Source: a bacterium (GTDB taxonomy: Bacteria > Patescibacteriota > Minisyncoccia > Phycocordibacterales > GCA-002787175). From it: a stretch of DNA of 44,747 nt. The stretch spans positions 1 to 44,747 of the forward strand of contig JAUYKQ010000024.1 of assembly GCA_030699905.1 (NCBI GenBank). Reading direction: 5' to 3'. Position numbers and translations under genes: made by a program. How positions within the stretch are numbered: position 1 is the stretch's first letter; each line of letters opens with the position of its first letter. This document shows, piece by piece, positions 8,210 through 15,425 of this stretch. Below the pieces are notes generated by a model. That model saw nothing but the letters and a program-made list of their open reading frames with translations. It did no database searches and had not been told where the DNA came from.

Positions 8210-9031
8210 TCATTTGTAAGCGGTTAGCCGGTTATCCTCATGAAGGAGCCACTCCAATTTGATTACGCCTCTTTCAAGAGGACGACCGATATTCATTACC
8301 GCCATCAGCCGTCCCCAGTTTTTCTTTACCTCCCATTCAATGTTTCCGCAGGCGATGTCCGACGCAACCTCCGGGTCGTCCTGTTCGTATTCCGGATATG
8401 GCTCGCGGATAGCCGCCACGATCGGGAGAACCTGTCCCTCATACGGCCCACTTTTCGGTGTGTATGATTTGTCGGCAAACGGAGAACGGTTGAGAGCCGT
8501 TCCCAAAAGAACAACTTGCGCCCCTGTTTTAGCTATTTGCTCCAGTGTGTTGTCGGTGTTTTGGAGGTTGTTTAGAAGATCATCCACGACAAGTAGACGT
8601 TCACCGGCTTTGAAGCTAAACTGGGACAAGTCCCAGTCGTACTCCTGTTTTTTGCTCGCCTCCGCGGGCTTCGCTTTCTTGTCCGCGTACACGAACCGGC
8701 GGTTGGTGAGCCAAGCGACTTCTTGAGCAAGGGTCCTTCCACCCTGCGGTATGCCACAGACAGTGTCAAAACTGTCCATCAAACCGTTCTCTACAAGCGC
8801 GTCTCTTATGGCTTTAGCAAAGTCAATCACCGCTCCCACGTTTTCTTCAATCCGTCTGAAGTTGAAGTAGCAGTCGCCGACTAAGTTTCTTCCCTTAGCG
8901 TCTTTTCCGGCGTACGGAACGAGGGTTCCTGTCCGTTTGCCTTCCGCGTTTTTAGGGCAAATGTAGAGGGCGTTGCATTGTTTCGCGAGTGATTTGAGGT
9001 ATGTGTTTTCTCGTGGTGTAATATTTTTCAT
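8210..9031 (-). CDS. PyrE-like type I phosphoribosyltransferase (orotate PRTase candidate)
   Basis: The likely reaction is transfer of a ribosyl phosphate from PRPP, probably to orotate given its place next to pyrF. The Rossmann-like core is visible: DTVCGIPQGGRTLAQEVAWL near residues 88-107, then the PRPP-loop region RLLVVDDLLNNLQNTDNTL near 145-163. The two aspartates are kept, but the usual TG(G/S)T loop is replaced by NTDNT, so activity or specificity may be altered. At 273 residues it is longer than common PyrE (about 210), with extra N- and C-terminal segments. The start has a strong SD (AGGAAAGG). It is 48 bp downstream of pyrF in one transcription unit. Confidence 0.7.
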   Translation of the reverse strand: MKNITPRENTYLKSLAKQCNALYICPKNAEGKRTGTLVPYAGKDAKGRNLVGDCYFNFRRIEENVGAVIDFAKAIRDALVENGLMDSFDTVCGIPQGGRTLAQEVAWLTNRRFVYADKKAKPAEASKKQEYDWDLSQFSFKAGERLLVVDDLLNNLQNTDNTLEQIAKTGAQVVLLGTALNRSPFADKSYTPKSGPYEGQVLPIVAAIREPYPEYEQDDPEVASDIACGNIEWEVKKNWGRLMAVMNIGRPLERGVIKLEWLLHEDNRLTAYK

Positions 9032-9079
9032 TTCGCTACCTTTCCTTTCAGTCGATTCCTTTGAACTTGTTGAACCGCT

Positions 9080-9919
9080 TCATGGTATTTCCTTTTTTAG
9101 AGATTCCCATGTTGATGTGAACTTATTCAGTTGGTCGATTTCCGCCTTCTTTGCAAGCGAATCCTCAATGTCTTGGAGAATCCATTCTGCCGCCTGTCGG
9201 TGACTTTGCGGCTTGCTTCTGTCTTCCGTTAGTTTGGCGTTGAGAATCGGCCTGCCGACAATCACGCAGGTTACACCGTGGGTGACGGCGAATCCTGCAC
9301 TCGCGGCACGAAGTTTGTCCTGGTCGTCTTTCTTATCCTCCGCCCAGTCGTAGCGGATATTTGGCGTGCAGAGATTGAGTCCCTGAAGTTCACGCCGCGT
9401 GCTTAAAAACTCCGCTTCCATCGGCGCGCATACGAGTCCCCATAATCCCGCAGATTTCGCATTACGCGCGAATCCGAGCACTCCTGATTTGACCGGGGTT
9501 TTGTACACCTGTCGGCAGAGGTCCTCTTTCAAGGACGTAAGGACGGTAACACCCAGGATTTTTGTATCGGGATGCACTGCGTCTTTGAGCGCGAACATAC
9601 CGTCAATCTCGGCGTTACACATCATAGTAACGAAGTCAGGACGCGATTCGCGGAGAAACTCTCCGTCAAGCTTCAGTGTCTGCGGTATGTCCACGAGCTT
9701 AAGGTCTGCGCAGACGCGAACACCGCGGTCGCGCAATTCGTCAATGAGTTCATACCCCCACGCGCGAAGCACGGAGTTGACCTTAATAACTACCCCAAGC
9801 TCGCCAAGTTCGTTGGCAAGTTGGACTACTTCGGATCTGACACCCACGCGACCTCCTGGCACCGGTGAGAAGTCCGCGGCAACGATGAGTCGTTCCGAGA
9901 CGCTTATTGAGTCATTCAT
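9080..9919 (-). CDS. pyrF: Orotidine 5'-phosphate decarboxylase
   Basis: This enzyme decarboxylates OMP to UMP, the last step of pyrimidine synthesis. The TIM-barrel active-site motif DLKLVDIPQTL (DxKxxDI) is present near residues 80-90, with the N-terminal strand LIVAADFSP, a GVTVLTSL segment and the phosphate-binding end VTCVIVGRPI near 230. The length of 279 residues fits the longer form of the family. The ATG at 9919 is chosen; a TTG at 9940 would add seven residues. There is no SD at this start, unlike the other genes of the island. It leads the pyrF/PyrE-like pair, and the UMP pathway is otherwise not seen in the window. Confidence 0.93.
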   Translation of the reverse strand: MNDSISVSERLIVAADFSPVPGGRVGVRSEVVQLANELGELGVVIKVNSVLRAWGYELIDELRDRGVRVCADLKLVDIPQTLKLDGEFLRESRPDFVTMMCNAEIDGMFALKDAVHPDTKILGVTVLTSLKEDLCRQVYKTPVKSGVLGFARNAKSAGLWGLVCAPMEAEFLSTRRELQGLNLCTPNIRYDWAEDKKDDQDKLRAASAGFAVTHGVTCVIVGRPILNAKLTEDRSKPQSHRQAAEWILQDIEDSLAKKAEIDQLNKFTSTWESLKKEIP

Positions 9920-9966
9920 ATCGGTTATTGAATTGTGCAATGTGCGAAATCGCCATATTTCAGGCG

Positions 9967-9996
9967 AAGATAACCCACACGGGTTTCCAGAGTCAA
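9967..9996 (-). promoter_or_regulatory. Minus-strand promoter for pyrF
   Basis: On the minus strand TTGACT (9996-9991) is followed after 18 bp by TATCTT (9972-9967). The leader to the ATG at 9919 is about 40 nt. Confidence 0.45.
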
Positions 9997-10030
9997 GGTT
10001 ACTACCTTCACGGAAAAATGCAAATAAATC

Positions 10031-10056
10031 GGCCTGCGTTTTTTGGAACGCAGGCC
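10031..10056 (-). terminator. Hairpin terminator after purD
   Basis: A perfect 10-bp GC-rich stem (GGCCTGCGTT with AACGCAGGCC) lies 26 bp past the purD stop. On the minus strand it is followed by GATTTATTTGCATTTTT; the plus strand also has a short T-run, so it may work both ways. Confidence 0.75.
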
Positions 10057-10081
10057 TTGATTTTTAGAAATGAGCACATCT

Positions 10082-11371
10082 TCACAGACCGAGAGATTTC
10101 GACCCAATATCCTTCCTGTAATGGGCTCCTTTAAAGTGGATACGTTTGACACCTTCGTAGGCGAGGTCAATCGCTCCTTGAAGCGTCTCGCCGATACCCG
10201 TAACAGCAAGGACGCGTCCGCCGGATGTGACAAGATGACCGCCAACCTGTTTTGTCCCCGCGTGGAACACGACGACTCCGGGTAGCTTTTCGGCTTCGTC
10301 TATGCCGGTTACCGGAAACCCACTCTTGTAATCAGGTGACGGGTAGCCACCCGAAGCCATCACGATGCAGGCGGCGAAGCCCGGATTCCACTCAATATTG
10401 ATTTCGTTGAGCCGTCCCTCCACGCAGGCCTCCAAAATGCCAAGCAGGTCTGTATTCAAAAGACGCATATAGACCTGCGTCTCGGGGTCGCCAAACCGAG
10501 CGTTGAACTCCAAGACCTTCGTTCCTGTCTCCGGTATTTTGAGTCCGGGATATAGAATGCCGACAAGCGGCGAGTCGTCTTTCCGAAGTCCTTCAAGAAT
10601 CGGACCGACGATTTGCGCGCTCACTTCGCTGTAGCTGTCAAACCACGGCACCGGTGCAATGGCACCCATTCCTCCGGTGTTTAGTCCAATGTCGCCGTCA
10701 GAAACCTGCTTATGGTCTTGGGCTGACGGGAACAACTTGAACGACTTGCCATCGCAGAACGCATGGACAGACACTTCTGGGCCCCTGACGAAATCTTCAA
10801 TAATGACTTCATCGCCGGCGTTTCCATAACGACGCTCTATCATTATCTCGTCAAGCGCCCGCTCGGCGGTATTGAAATCGTGGCACACGTACGCTCCCTT
10901 TCCTCGAGCGAGTCCCGAGGCCTTTACGACAATAGGAGTTTCTTCATGATGATAGAAGTGTCCGCAAATTTTATCAAACGCCCGATCGTAATGGGTGTAA
11001 ACATAGAACGGCGATGTCGGCACTCCGCACCTTCTCATCATCCTTTTAGAGAAGGCCTTTGATGCCTCAATCTGCGCCGCCGCTTTGGTCGGCCCAAAAA
11101 TCTTCAGGCCATTCGCTTGGAACTCGTCAACGATGCCGAAGGCCAGTGGGTCGTCCTGCCCCACAACGGTTAATTCAACTTCCTTCTTGAGAGCGAAGGC
11201 CAAAAGGCCGCCAATGTCCATGGCCGCAATCGGAACGTTTTCCGCGACTTGTGCTGTCCCCACGTTTCCGGGGGCTACATAGAGTTGACCCAGTTCCGGT
11301 GACTGACAGAGTTTCCGCGCAATCGAATGTTCACGACCGCCACCGCCGACAAGTAACACTTTCTTTTTCAC
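10082..11371 (-). CDS. purD: Phosphoribosylamine-glycine ligase
   Basis: PurD makes glycinamide ribonucleotide from phosphoribosylamine, glycine and ATP in de novo purine synthesis. The N-terminal VLLVGGGGREHSIARKL (residues 4-20), the ATP-grasp core (TPIVVKASGLARGKGA, EVIIEDFVRGPEVSVHAF) and the metal/ATP region FNARFGDPETQVYMRLL are all present. The length of 429 residues is standard. The start is GTG with an AAGGAAC SD. No other de novo purine gene is visible here, so the product may feed a scavenging or partial pathway, or the rest of the pathway may lie elsewhere. Confidence 0.97.
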   Translation of the reverse strand: MKKKVLLVGGGGREHSIARKLCQSPELGQLYVAPGNVGTAQVAENVPIAAMDIGGLLAFALKKEVELTVVGQDDPLAFGIVDEFQANGLKIFGPTKAAAQIEASKAFSKRMMRRCGVPTSPFYVYTHYDRAFDKICGHFYHHEETPIVVKASGLARGKGAYVCHDFNTAERALDEIMIERRYGNAGDEVIIEDFVRGPEVSVHAFCDGKSFKLFPSAQDHKQVSDGDIGLNTGGMGAIAPVPWFDSYSEVSAQIVGPILEGLRKDDSPLVGILYPGLKIPETGTKVLEFNARFGDPETQVYMRLLNTDLLGILEACVEGRLNEINIEWNPGFAACIVMASGGYPSPDYKSGFPVTGIDEAEKLPGVVVFHAGTKQVGGHLVTSGGRVLAVTGIGETLQGAIDLAYEGVKRIHFKGAHYRKDIGSKSLGL

Positions 11372-11409
11372 TTTGTTCCTTTTTGCTCAATGTTCAGGTT
11401 CTGACGGAA

Positions 11410-11438
11410 ATATTACATAAAATCAGACAAAAAGTAAA
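11410..11438 (-). promoter_or_regulatory. Minus-strand promoter for purD
   Basis: On the minus strand TTTACT (11438-11433) is followed after 17 bp by TAATAT (11415-11410). The purD GTG lies about 38 nt downstream, with an SD. Confidence 0.5.
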
Positions 11439-11497
11439 AAAAACCGAAAGTGCCGAAAGGCGAGACACCGGATATTGAAACTTTTCTTCCAAAGAAA

Positions 11498-11528
11498 AAT
11501 GCGACAGGGATTTAATTCCTGTCGCATT
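11498..11528 (-). terminator. Intrinsic terminator closing the small-ORF transcript
   Basis: An 11-bp perfect stem (AATGCGACAGG with CCTGTCGCATT) is followed on the minus strand by TTTTTCTTT. It lies downstream of the 11656-11847 and 11545-11637 ORFs. Confidence 0.8.
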
Positions 11529-11544
11529 CAAAAGTTTGCGGGCT

Positions 11545-11637
11545 TCAATTTTGCGCCACCCGCCACTTCTGCTCTTTCATCATGCGGGCAATTTCGATCT
11601 GGAACTTATCTGCCAGCTCATTAATGCTCCCCGACAT
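11545..11637 (-). CDS. Possible 30-residue small protein
   Basis: The short frame (MSGSINELADKFQIEIARMM plus a basic tail) lies between the 11656 gene and the terminator. It has an amphipathic helical look but no convincing SD. It could be a real small protein, or a remnant of a longer C-terminus of the upstream ORF lost by frameshift. Support is weak. Confidence 0.3.
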   Translation of the reverse strand: MSGSINELADKFQIEIARMMKEQKWRVAQN

Positions 11638-11655
11638 GATGTTTAGGAACTCTCT

Positions 11656-11847
11656 TCACTCCGGTTCCGGTCGCCTAAAGGCGACCTCAAGAAGCGAGAT
11701 AAGAATGGAGACGAGTTCTCTCATCTCCGCTTCAACCGCCAAACCGTTGGGCGAGTGGTTTTCGCTTTCGGTAATCTCTCTTTCAACTTCTTTCGCAACT
11801 TCAACTGTGAAGGTCGTTCCCGAATCACACTTTCCGTTGATTTTCAT
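11656..11847 (-). CDS. Small hypothetical protein, 63 residues
   Basis: The protein begins MKINGKCDSGTTFTVEVAKE and is rich in glutamate, with a hydrophobic helical segment ELVSILISLLEVAF near the C-terminus. I do not recognise it. Support comes from its signals: SD AGAAAGGA seven bases upstream, a minus-strand promoter at 11905-11933 and a downstream terminator. The promoter interleaves with that of mnmA on the other strand. Confidence 0.6.
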   Translation of the reverse strand: MKINGKCDSGTTFTVEVAKEVEREITESENHSPNGLAVEAEMRELVSILISLLEVAFRRPEPE

Positions 11848-11899
11848 TTTGATTCCTTTCTGGGTACGTTGGTTTTTTCTCTTTCAGAGCAAAGAACTT

Positions 11900-11928
11900 T
11901 TGCAAAAATAGCACGTATAGGTTATTAT
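11900..11928 (+). promoter_or_regulatory. Promoter for mnmA (leaderless arrangement)
   Basis: TTGCAA (11900-11905), 17 bp, TATTAT (11923-11928), then seven bases to the ATG at 11936. The upstream ATG at 11927 lies inside the -10 box and cannot be the start if this promoter is used. Confidence 0.65.
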
Positions 11929-11933
11929 GTCAA
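11905..11933 (-). promoter_or_regulatory. Minus-strand promoter for the 11656-11847 gene, interleaved with the mnmA promoter
   Basis: On the minus strand TTGACA (11933-11928) is followed after 17 bp by TATTTT (11910-11905). Its -35 shares a base with the mnmA -10 box, and its -10 shares a base with the mnmA -35 box. Confidence 0.65.
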
Positions 11934-11935
11934 GT

Positions 11936-13111
11936 ATGAGAAAGAAAAAAGTTTTCGTCGGACTCTCCGGTGGAGTGGATTCGTCTGTTTCAGCGGCGCT
12001 TTTAAAGGAGGCCGGATACGACGTTATCGGCGTTTTTATAAAGGTCTGGCAACCTGACTGGATGAAATGCACGACGACGGAAGATCGCCGAGACGCGATG
12101 CGAGTTTGCGCTCATATTGAAATCCCGTTTTTGGAATTTAATGCCGAGAAGATTTACAAAAAAAGCGTGGTGGACTATATGGTTGACGAGTATGGCAAGG
12201 GCAGAACGCCGAATCCCGATGTTATGTGCAACGCTTATGTAAAGTTCGGCGTGTTTTATGAATGGGCTATTCAAAACGGCGCCGATTTCGTTGCCACTGG
12301 CCATTATGCGCGAATCATGGAACACGGAACACGCAACATGGAACAGAAGAAAACAGGAAATTTAGCGAATCAGATGTTACATGTTACAAGTTACACGTTA
12401 CATGAGAGTTCCGACTCTCAGAAGGACCAGAGCTACTTCCTATGGCAAATTAAAAAAGAACAATTGCCACATATCATGTTTCCGGTGGGTAATATGGAGA
12501 AAACCGAGGTGAGAAAACTCGCAAGGAAATTCGGCTTGCCTACAGCCCAAAAAAAAGATAGTCAGGGACTTTGCTTTATAGGTAAAGTGGACATGAAAGA
12601 GTTTCTCGGCCGGTACGCGAAAGCAAAGTCCGGAAAGGTTTTAAACGAAAAAGGCGAAGAGATAGGAATCCACGACGGAGCTATTTTTTTCACTTTGGGA
12701 CAAAGGCATGGGTTTAAAATAAACACCGGTAAAGCGCAGGCAAAACGAACGGAAGACAGCTCTCGAATGTACGTCGTGTCAAAGAACATGAAGAAAAATA
12801 CCATAACCGTTTCATCACGGACAAACGCGCATAAAGGTGAAATCTCAAACGCGGACAGACAAGAAGTTTTTCTTTCTTCAGTAAATTGGCTTTCGGAAAA
12901 ACTACCTCAAGAGGGAGAAACTTTCAAGACAAGATTTCGCTATAGAGAAGAGCTTTCGGACTGCGTCATAACGGCGTTCAACAGAAAACAAAAAACTCTC
13001 CGACTTAAACTTGAAGAAAACGGGCGGTATCCGACAGTCGGCCAATCGGCGGTCATTTACTCGGGCCGAAAACTTGAACTTATGGGTGGAGGCATTATTG
13101 ACATGCCTTAA
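11936..13111 (+). CDS. mnmA: tRNA-specific 2-thiouridylase
   Basis: MnmA adds sulfur to U34 of tRNAs for Lys, Glu and Gln. The PP-loop VFVGLSGGVDSSVSAALL is at the N-terminus. The first catalytic cysteine is in NPDVMCNAYVKF and the second in DSQGLCFIG, so both are kept. ATGHYAR and DQSYFLW flank an insertion of about 30 residues (roughly 128-157), which is encoded by a 91-bp palindromic repeat (12316-12406) and reads in frame. Relatives normally have a short variable loop there. The length of 391 residues is otherwise typical. The start at 11936 follows from the promoter geometry. Confidence 0.95.
   Translation: MRKKKVFVGLSGGVDSSVSAALLKEAGYDVIGVFIKVWQPDWMKCTTTEDRRDAMRVCAHIEIPFLEFNAEKIYKKSVVDYMVDEYGKGRTPNPDVMCNAYVKFGVFYEWAIQNGADFVATGHYARIMEHGTRNMEQKKTGNLANQMLHVTSYTLHESSDSQKDQSYFLWQIKKEQLPHIMFPVGNMEKTEVRKLARKFGLPTAQKKDSQGLCFIGKVDMKEFLGRYAKAKSGKVLNEKGEEIGIHDGAIFFTLGQRHGFKINTGKAQAKRTEDSSRMYVVSKNMKKNTITVSSRTNAHKGEISNADRQEVFLSSVNWLSEKLPQEGETFKTRFRYREELSDCVITAFNRKQKTLRLKLEENGRYPTVGQSAVIYSGRKLELMGGGIIDMP
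12316..12406. repeat. Heptad-arm palindrome inside mnmA
   Basis: The left arm (12316-12345) is tandem 7-mers of the type CATGGAA/CACGGAA; the right arm (12374-12406) is tandem ATGTTAC/ACGTTAC. The two arms are reverse complements over about 30 bp with scattered differences. The loop is about 28 bases. It reads in frame with mnmA. Confidence 0.85.
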
Positions 13112-13185
13112 AATCAGGCGCTGAAGACCACGTATTTGACACTTGAGAAAACATTCAGCATTTTTTTCTTTCAGTTCAACTTTGG

Positions 13186-13194
13186 TGATATACT
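13186..13194 (+). promoter_or_regulatory. Extended -10 promoter for the 13201 gene (leaderless arrangement)
   Basis: TG-A-TATACT ends six bases before the ATG at 13201. The -35 region is only T-rich. Confidence 0.5.
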
Positions 13195-13200
13195 ACAGAG

Positions 13201-14040
13201 ATGTCAGGCGTAATTTTAAATGTTATAAAAGCGGACGGCACCGAAGAGCAGTTTGACAGGGAGAAACTTTTTTCATCGCTTTCGCGCGCCGGAGCGGACT
13301 CTCAAACTACTGATACAATCGTAAGGCACATAGAGAACGAACTGGTAAATGGCATGGCGACCGAGGACATTTACAGACATGCTTTTGCTATTTTGGAAAA
13401 AACGCAAAAACCGATGGCCTCCAGATATTCGTTGAAACGCGCCGTCGCCGCTCTCGGCCCTTCCGGTTTTCCTTTTGAGAAATTTTTAGCCGAGCTTTTT
13501 AAAAGAAGCGGTTTTCGGGACGTAAAAACCGGAGTTATTTTAAAGGGCAAATGCGTGGAACACGAGGTGGACTTGGTCGCAAAAAAAGGAGACAAAATAA
13601 TAATGGCCGAGGCGAAATTTCACAAGGAGCACAGATTTAAAACCGACCTCAAAGTGGCTCTTTACGTAAAAGCCCGTTTTACTGATTTAGGCGAAGCGTC
13701 GGAGACGGACAGCTTTAAACCGACCGACGGTTGGCTTGTCACCAACACTAAATTTACTTCGCAAGCCATACAATACGGTGAGTGTTCCGGACTTACTCTT
13801 ATCGGCTGGAGCTATCCGCAGAGAGGAAATTTGCGGGAAATGATAGAAGAGGCGAAACTTCATCCCATTACCGCTTTGACTTCCATTACTGAACACGAAA
13901 AGACAGCTCTTTTAAACTCTGGTATGGTTCTTTGCAGTTCTCTCGTCGAGAAAAGCGGAGAACTCGGACAGTTGGGAATTAAAAAAGACAGAATTGACGA
14001 AATCGTAAAAGAGAGCCGGGAACTTTGTCACTCAAGCTAA
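13201..14040 (+). CDS. ATP-cone / PDDEXK nuclease-like protein
   Basis: The N-terminal 90 residues look like an ATP-cone (VIKADGTEEQFDREKLFSSL, then MATEDIYRHAFAIL), a nucleotide-sensing domain best known from ribonucleotide reductases and NrdR. The middle holds a restriction-endonuclease-like core, with D124 in HEVDLVAKKGDKIIMAEAKF and E137-x-K139 as the D...ExK triad. The C-terminal part has a helix-hairpin-like segment (LGIKKDRIDEIV). The combination suggests a nuclease gated by nucleotide levels. The following alkyltransferase-like gene starts 5 bp after the stop, so a DNA repair or defence link is possible. Domains are likely; function is inferred. Confidence 0.8.
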   Translation: MSGVILNVIKADGTEEQFDREKLFSSLSRAGADSQTTDTIVRHIENELVNGMATEDIYRHAFAILEKTQKPMASRYSLKRAVAALGPSGFPFEKFLAELFKRSGFRDVKTGVILKGKCVEHEVDLVAKKGDKIIMAEAKFHKEHRFKTDLKVALYVKARFTDLGEASETDSFKPTDGWLVTNTKFTSQAIQYGECSGLTLIGWSYPQRGNLREMIEEAKLHPITALTSITEHEKTALLNSGMVLCSSLVEKSGELGQLGIKKDRIDEIVKESRELCHSS

Positions 14041-14045
14041 GCGAC

Positions 14046-14321
14046 ATGAGAAAAGAGAACACAAAACAAAGTTTCCGTGAAAAAGTTTTGGCTACGGTAA
14101 AAGAAATACCCAAAGGAAAAACTTGCTCTTACAAAGAAGTCGCAATAAGGGCAGGCAGTCCGATGGCATTTCGAGCCGTTGGCAACATTTTAAACAGAAA
14201 CCACGACAAGAAAATACCTTGTCACAGGGTAATATGTTCAAACGGCAATGCCGGAGGATATAACAGGGGGAACAAAATGAAAAGGCGAATTTTAGCAGAG
14301 GAAGGAGTAGCATCTTTTTAA
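14046..14321 (+). CDS. O6-alkylguanine-DNA alkyltransferase-like protein (MGMT C-domain only)
   Basis: The protein has 91 residues and covers only the DNA-binding and active-site domain. REKVLATVKEIPKGKTCSYKE forms the helix-turn-helix region, GNILNRNH the asparagine hinge, and IPCHRVICSNG carries the acceptor cysteine at residue 59. Because the cysteine is intact it may repair O6-alkylguanine directly. Short forms like this also include alkyltransferase-like proteins, which lack that cysteine. The ATG at 14046 is chosen over a TTG at 14025 that overlaps the previous gene. Confidence 0.9.
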   Translation: MRKENTKQSFREKVLATVKEIPKGKTCSYKEVAIRAGSPMAFRAVGNILNRNHDKKIPCHRVICSNGNAGGYNRGNKMKRRILAEEGVASF

Positions 14322-14342
14322 ACGTAAAATTTATAAAAATGT

Positions 14343-14948
14343 ATGGCTTCTCCCGAAAAACACATTGCTGATTTCTTTTTTGAAGTCGGGACGTTGGCAA
14401 AAACCCCGCGAAGCGGTTTTCATTTTTTGGGTACCGGAGAGCAGAGCGTGGCGGAGCATACTTGTCGCGTGATATATATCGGGTACGCCCTTGCTTCTAT
14501 GGAAAAAGACGCGGATGTTCTTAAGGTTTTAAAAATGTGTCTTTTGCATGACCTGCCGGAAGCGCGAGTTTCTGATTTAAACTATGTTCATCAAAAGTAC
14601 GTGACCAAAGACGAGGGACAGGCGGTACAAGATTTGGCCGCCAACATTCCTTTCGGCAAGGATGTTTTGGACACGATAGGAGAGTATGAAGAACGCCAAA
14701 CCAAAGAAGCCCTCATTGCCAAAGACGCTGACAATTTGGAGTGGATTACCACTCTCAAGGAACAAGTTGATATCGGAAATGTCAGAGCAAAAGAGTGGAT
14801 AAAATCGGCGGTCAAGCGTCTGAAAACCGAAAGCGGAAAAAAGGTAGTAAAAGAAATACTCAAAACCGATTCCGACGATTGGTGGTTTTCAGACAAAAAA
14901 GACGACTGGTGGATAAATAGAAATCAAAGAAAACTTTTGGACAGATGA
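14343..14948 (+). CDS. HD-domain phosphohydrolase (YfbR/HDDC2-like 5'-deoxynucleotidase candidate)
   Basis: The likely role is removal of phosphate from deoxynucleoside monophosphates. The metal-binding set is visible in order: RSGFHFLG, SVAEHTCRVIYIGY, CLLHDLPEARVSDL with the HD pair, and AKDADNLEWI with the last aspartate. The length of 201 residues fits the family. The start has TATAAA five bases upstream and no SD. It is 21 bp after the alkyltransferase gene, suggesting a small nucleotide/DNA-maintenance cluster with the ATP-cone nuclease. Confidence 0.85.
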   Translation: MASPEKHIADFFFEVGTLAKTPRSGFHFLGTGEQSVAEHTCRVIYIGYALASMEKDADVLKVLKMCLLHDLPEARVSDLNYVHQKYVTKDEGQAVQDLAANIPFGKDVLDTIGEYEERQTKEALIAKDADNLEWITTLKEQVDIGNVRAKEWIKSAVKRLKTESGKKVVKEILKTDSDDWWFSDKKDDWWINRNQRKLLDR

Positions 14949-15013
14949 CCGCCAACTCTTTTGAAATCGGATCTATTGAAAGACGCGAAGATGTACCGCG
15001 AAACCGGAGTATA

Positions 15014-15022
15014 TGATAAAAT
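15014..15022 (+). promoter_or_regulatory. Extended -10 promoter for the 15029 gene (leaderless arrangement)
   Basis: TG-A-TAAAAT ends six bases before the ATG at 15029. TATGAT (15012-15017) is an alternative -10 reading. Confidence 0.4.
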
Positions 15023-15028
15023 AAAACG

Positions 15029-15250
15029 ATGCCCGACCTTTTCTTAATTGCCTCCACAATGAAAGTCGTGGGCGACGTCATGATCGCCCTTGTTGTTTTT
15101 TCAGTGCACATGCACATAATGAAAGAGAAAAGTATTGACGCGAATGTTGTACGATACATGAAAAGAGAGAGAATGTATGTTGTTATCGGTATCACATTGA
15201 TAGTCGGCGGTTATGTTTTGGAAATAATGGCGCGAACCGCGGGAGTTTGA
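15029..15250 (+). CDS. Small membrane protein with two transmembrane helices
   Basis: The 73-residue protein has two hydrophobic segments, VVGDVMIALVVFSVHMHIM near residues 13-31 and MYVVIGITLIVGGYVLEIM near 49-67, joined by a basic loop (MKRERM). No family is recognised. It is supported as a gene by its -10 box and by a strong terminator just downstream. Confidence 0.65.
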   Translation: MPDLFLIASTMKVVGDVMIALVVFSVHMHIMKEKSIDANVVRYMKRERMYVVIGITLIVGGYVLEIMARTAGV

Positions 15251-15273
15251 AAAATCGCAATTTAAAAGTGAGA

Positions 15274-15316
15274 GCCACGAGACAAAGGACTTGTCCTTCG
15301 TCTCGCGGCTTTTTTT
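15274..15316 (+). terminator. Intrinsic terminator after the small membrane gene
   Basis: A 17-bp stem (left arm begins GCCACGAGAC, right arm ends GTCTCGCGGC, with two G-U pairs) is followed by seven T. Confidence 0.9.
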
Positions 15317-15338
15317 ATGGCAGTAAAAATGCTATAAA

Positions 15339-15380
15339 TATACGAGGTAATTCCTATACGAGGTAATCCTTAATCCTTAA
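15339..15380. repeat. Direct repeat and TAATCCT word array before alaS
   Basis: TATACGAGGTAAT occurs twice (15339 and 15355), then the 7-mer TAATCCT twice and TAACGTG. The reverse complement of the same word (AAGGATT) recurs at 26570-26603. Confidence 0.6.
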
Positions 15381-15425
15381 CGTGGATACGGAACACAAAG
15401 AGTACGCGTAAAGATATTTAAAACT

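Noticed and set aside
9399-10067. A 222-codon plus-strand open frame across pyrF
   Set aside because: pyrF motifs are clear on the minus strand; the plus frame is Ser/Thr/Arg-rich without domains and crosses the purD terminator.
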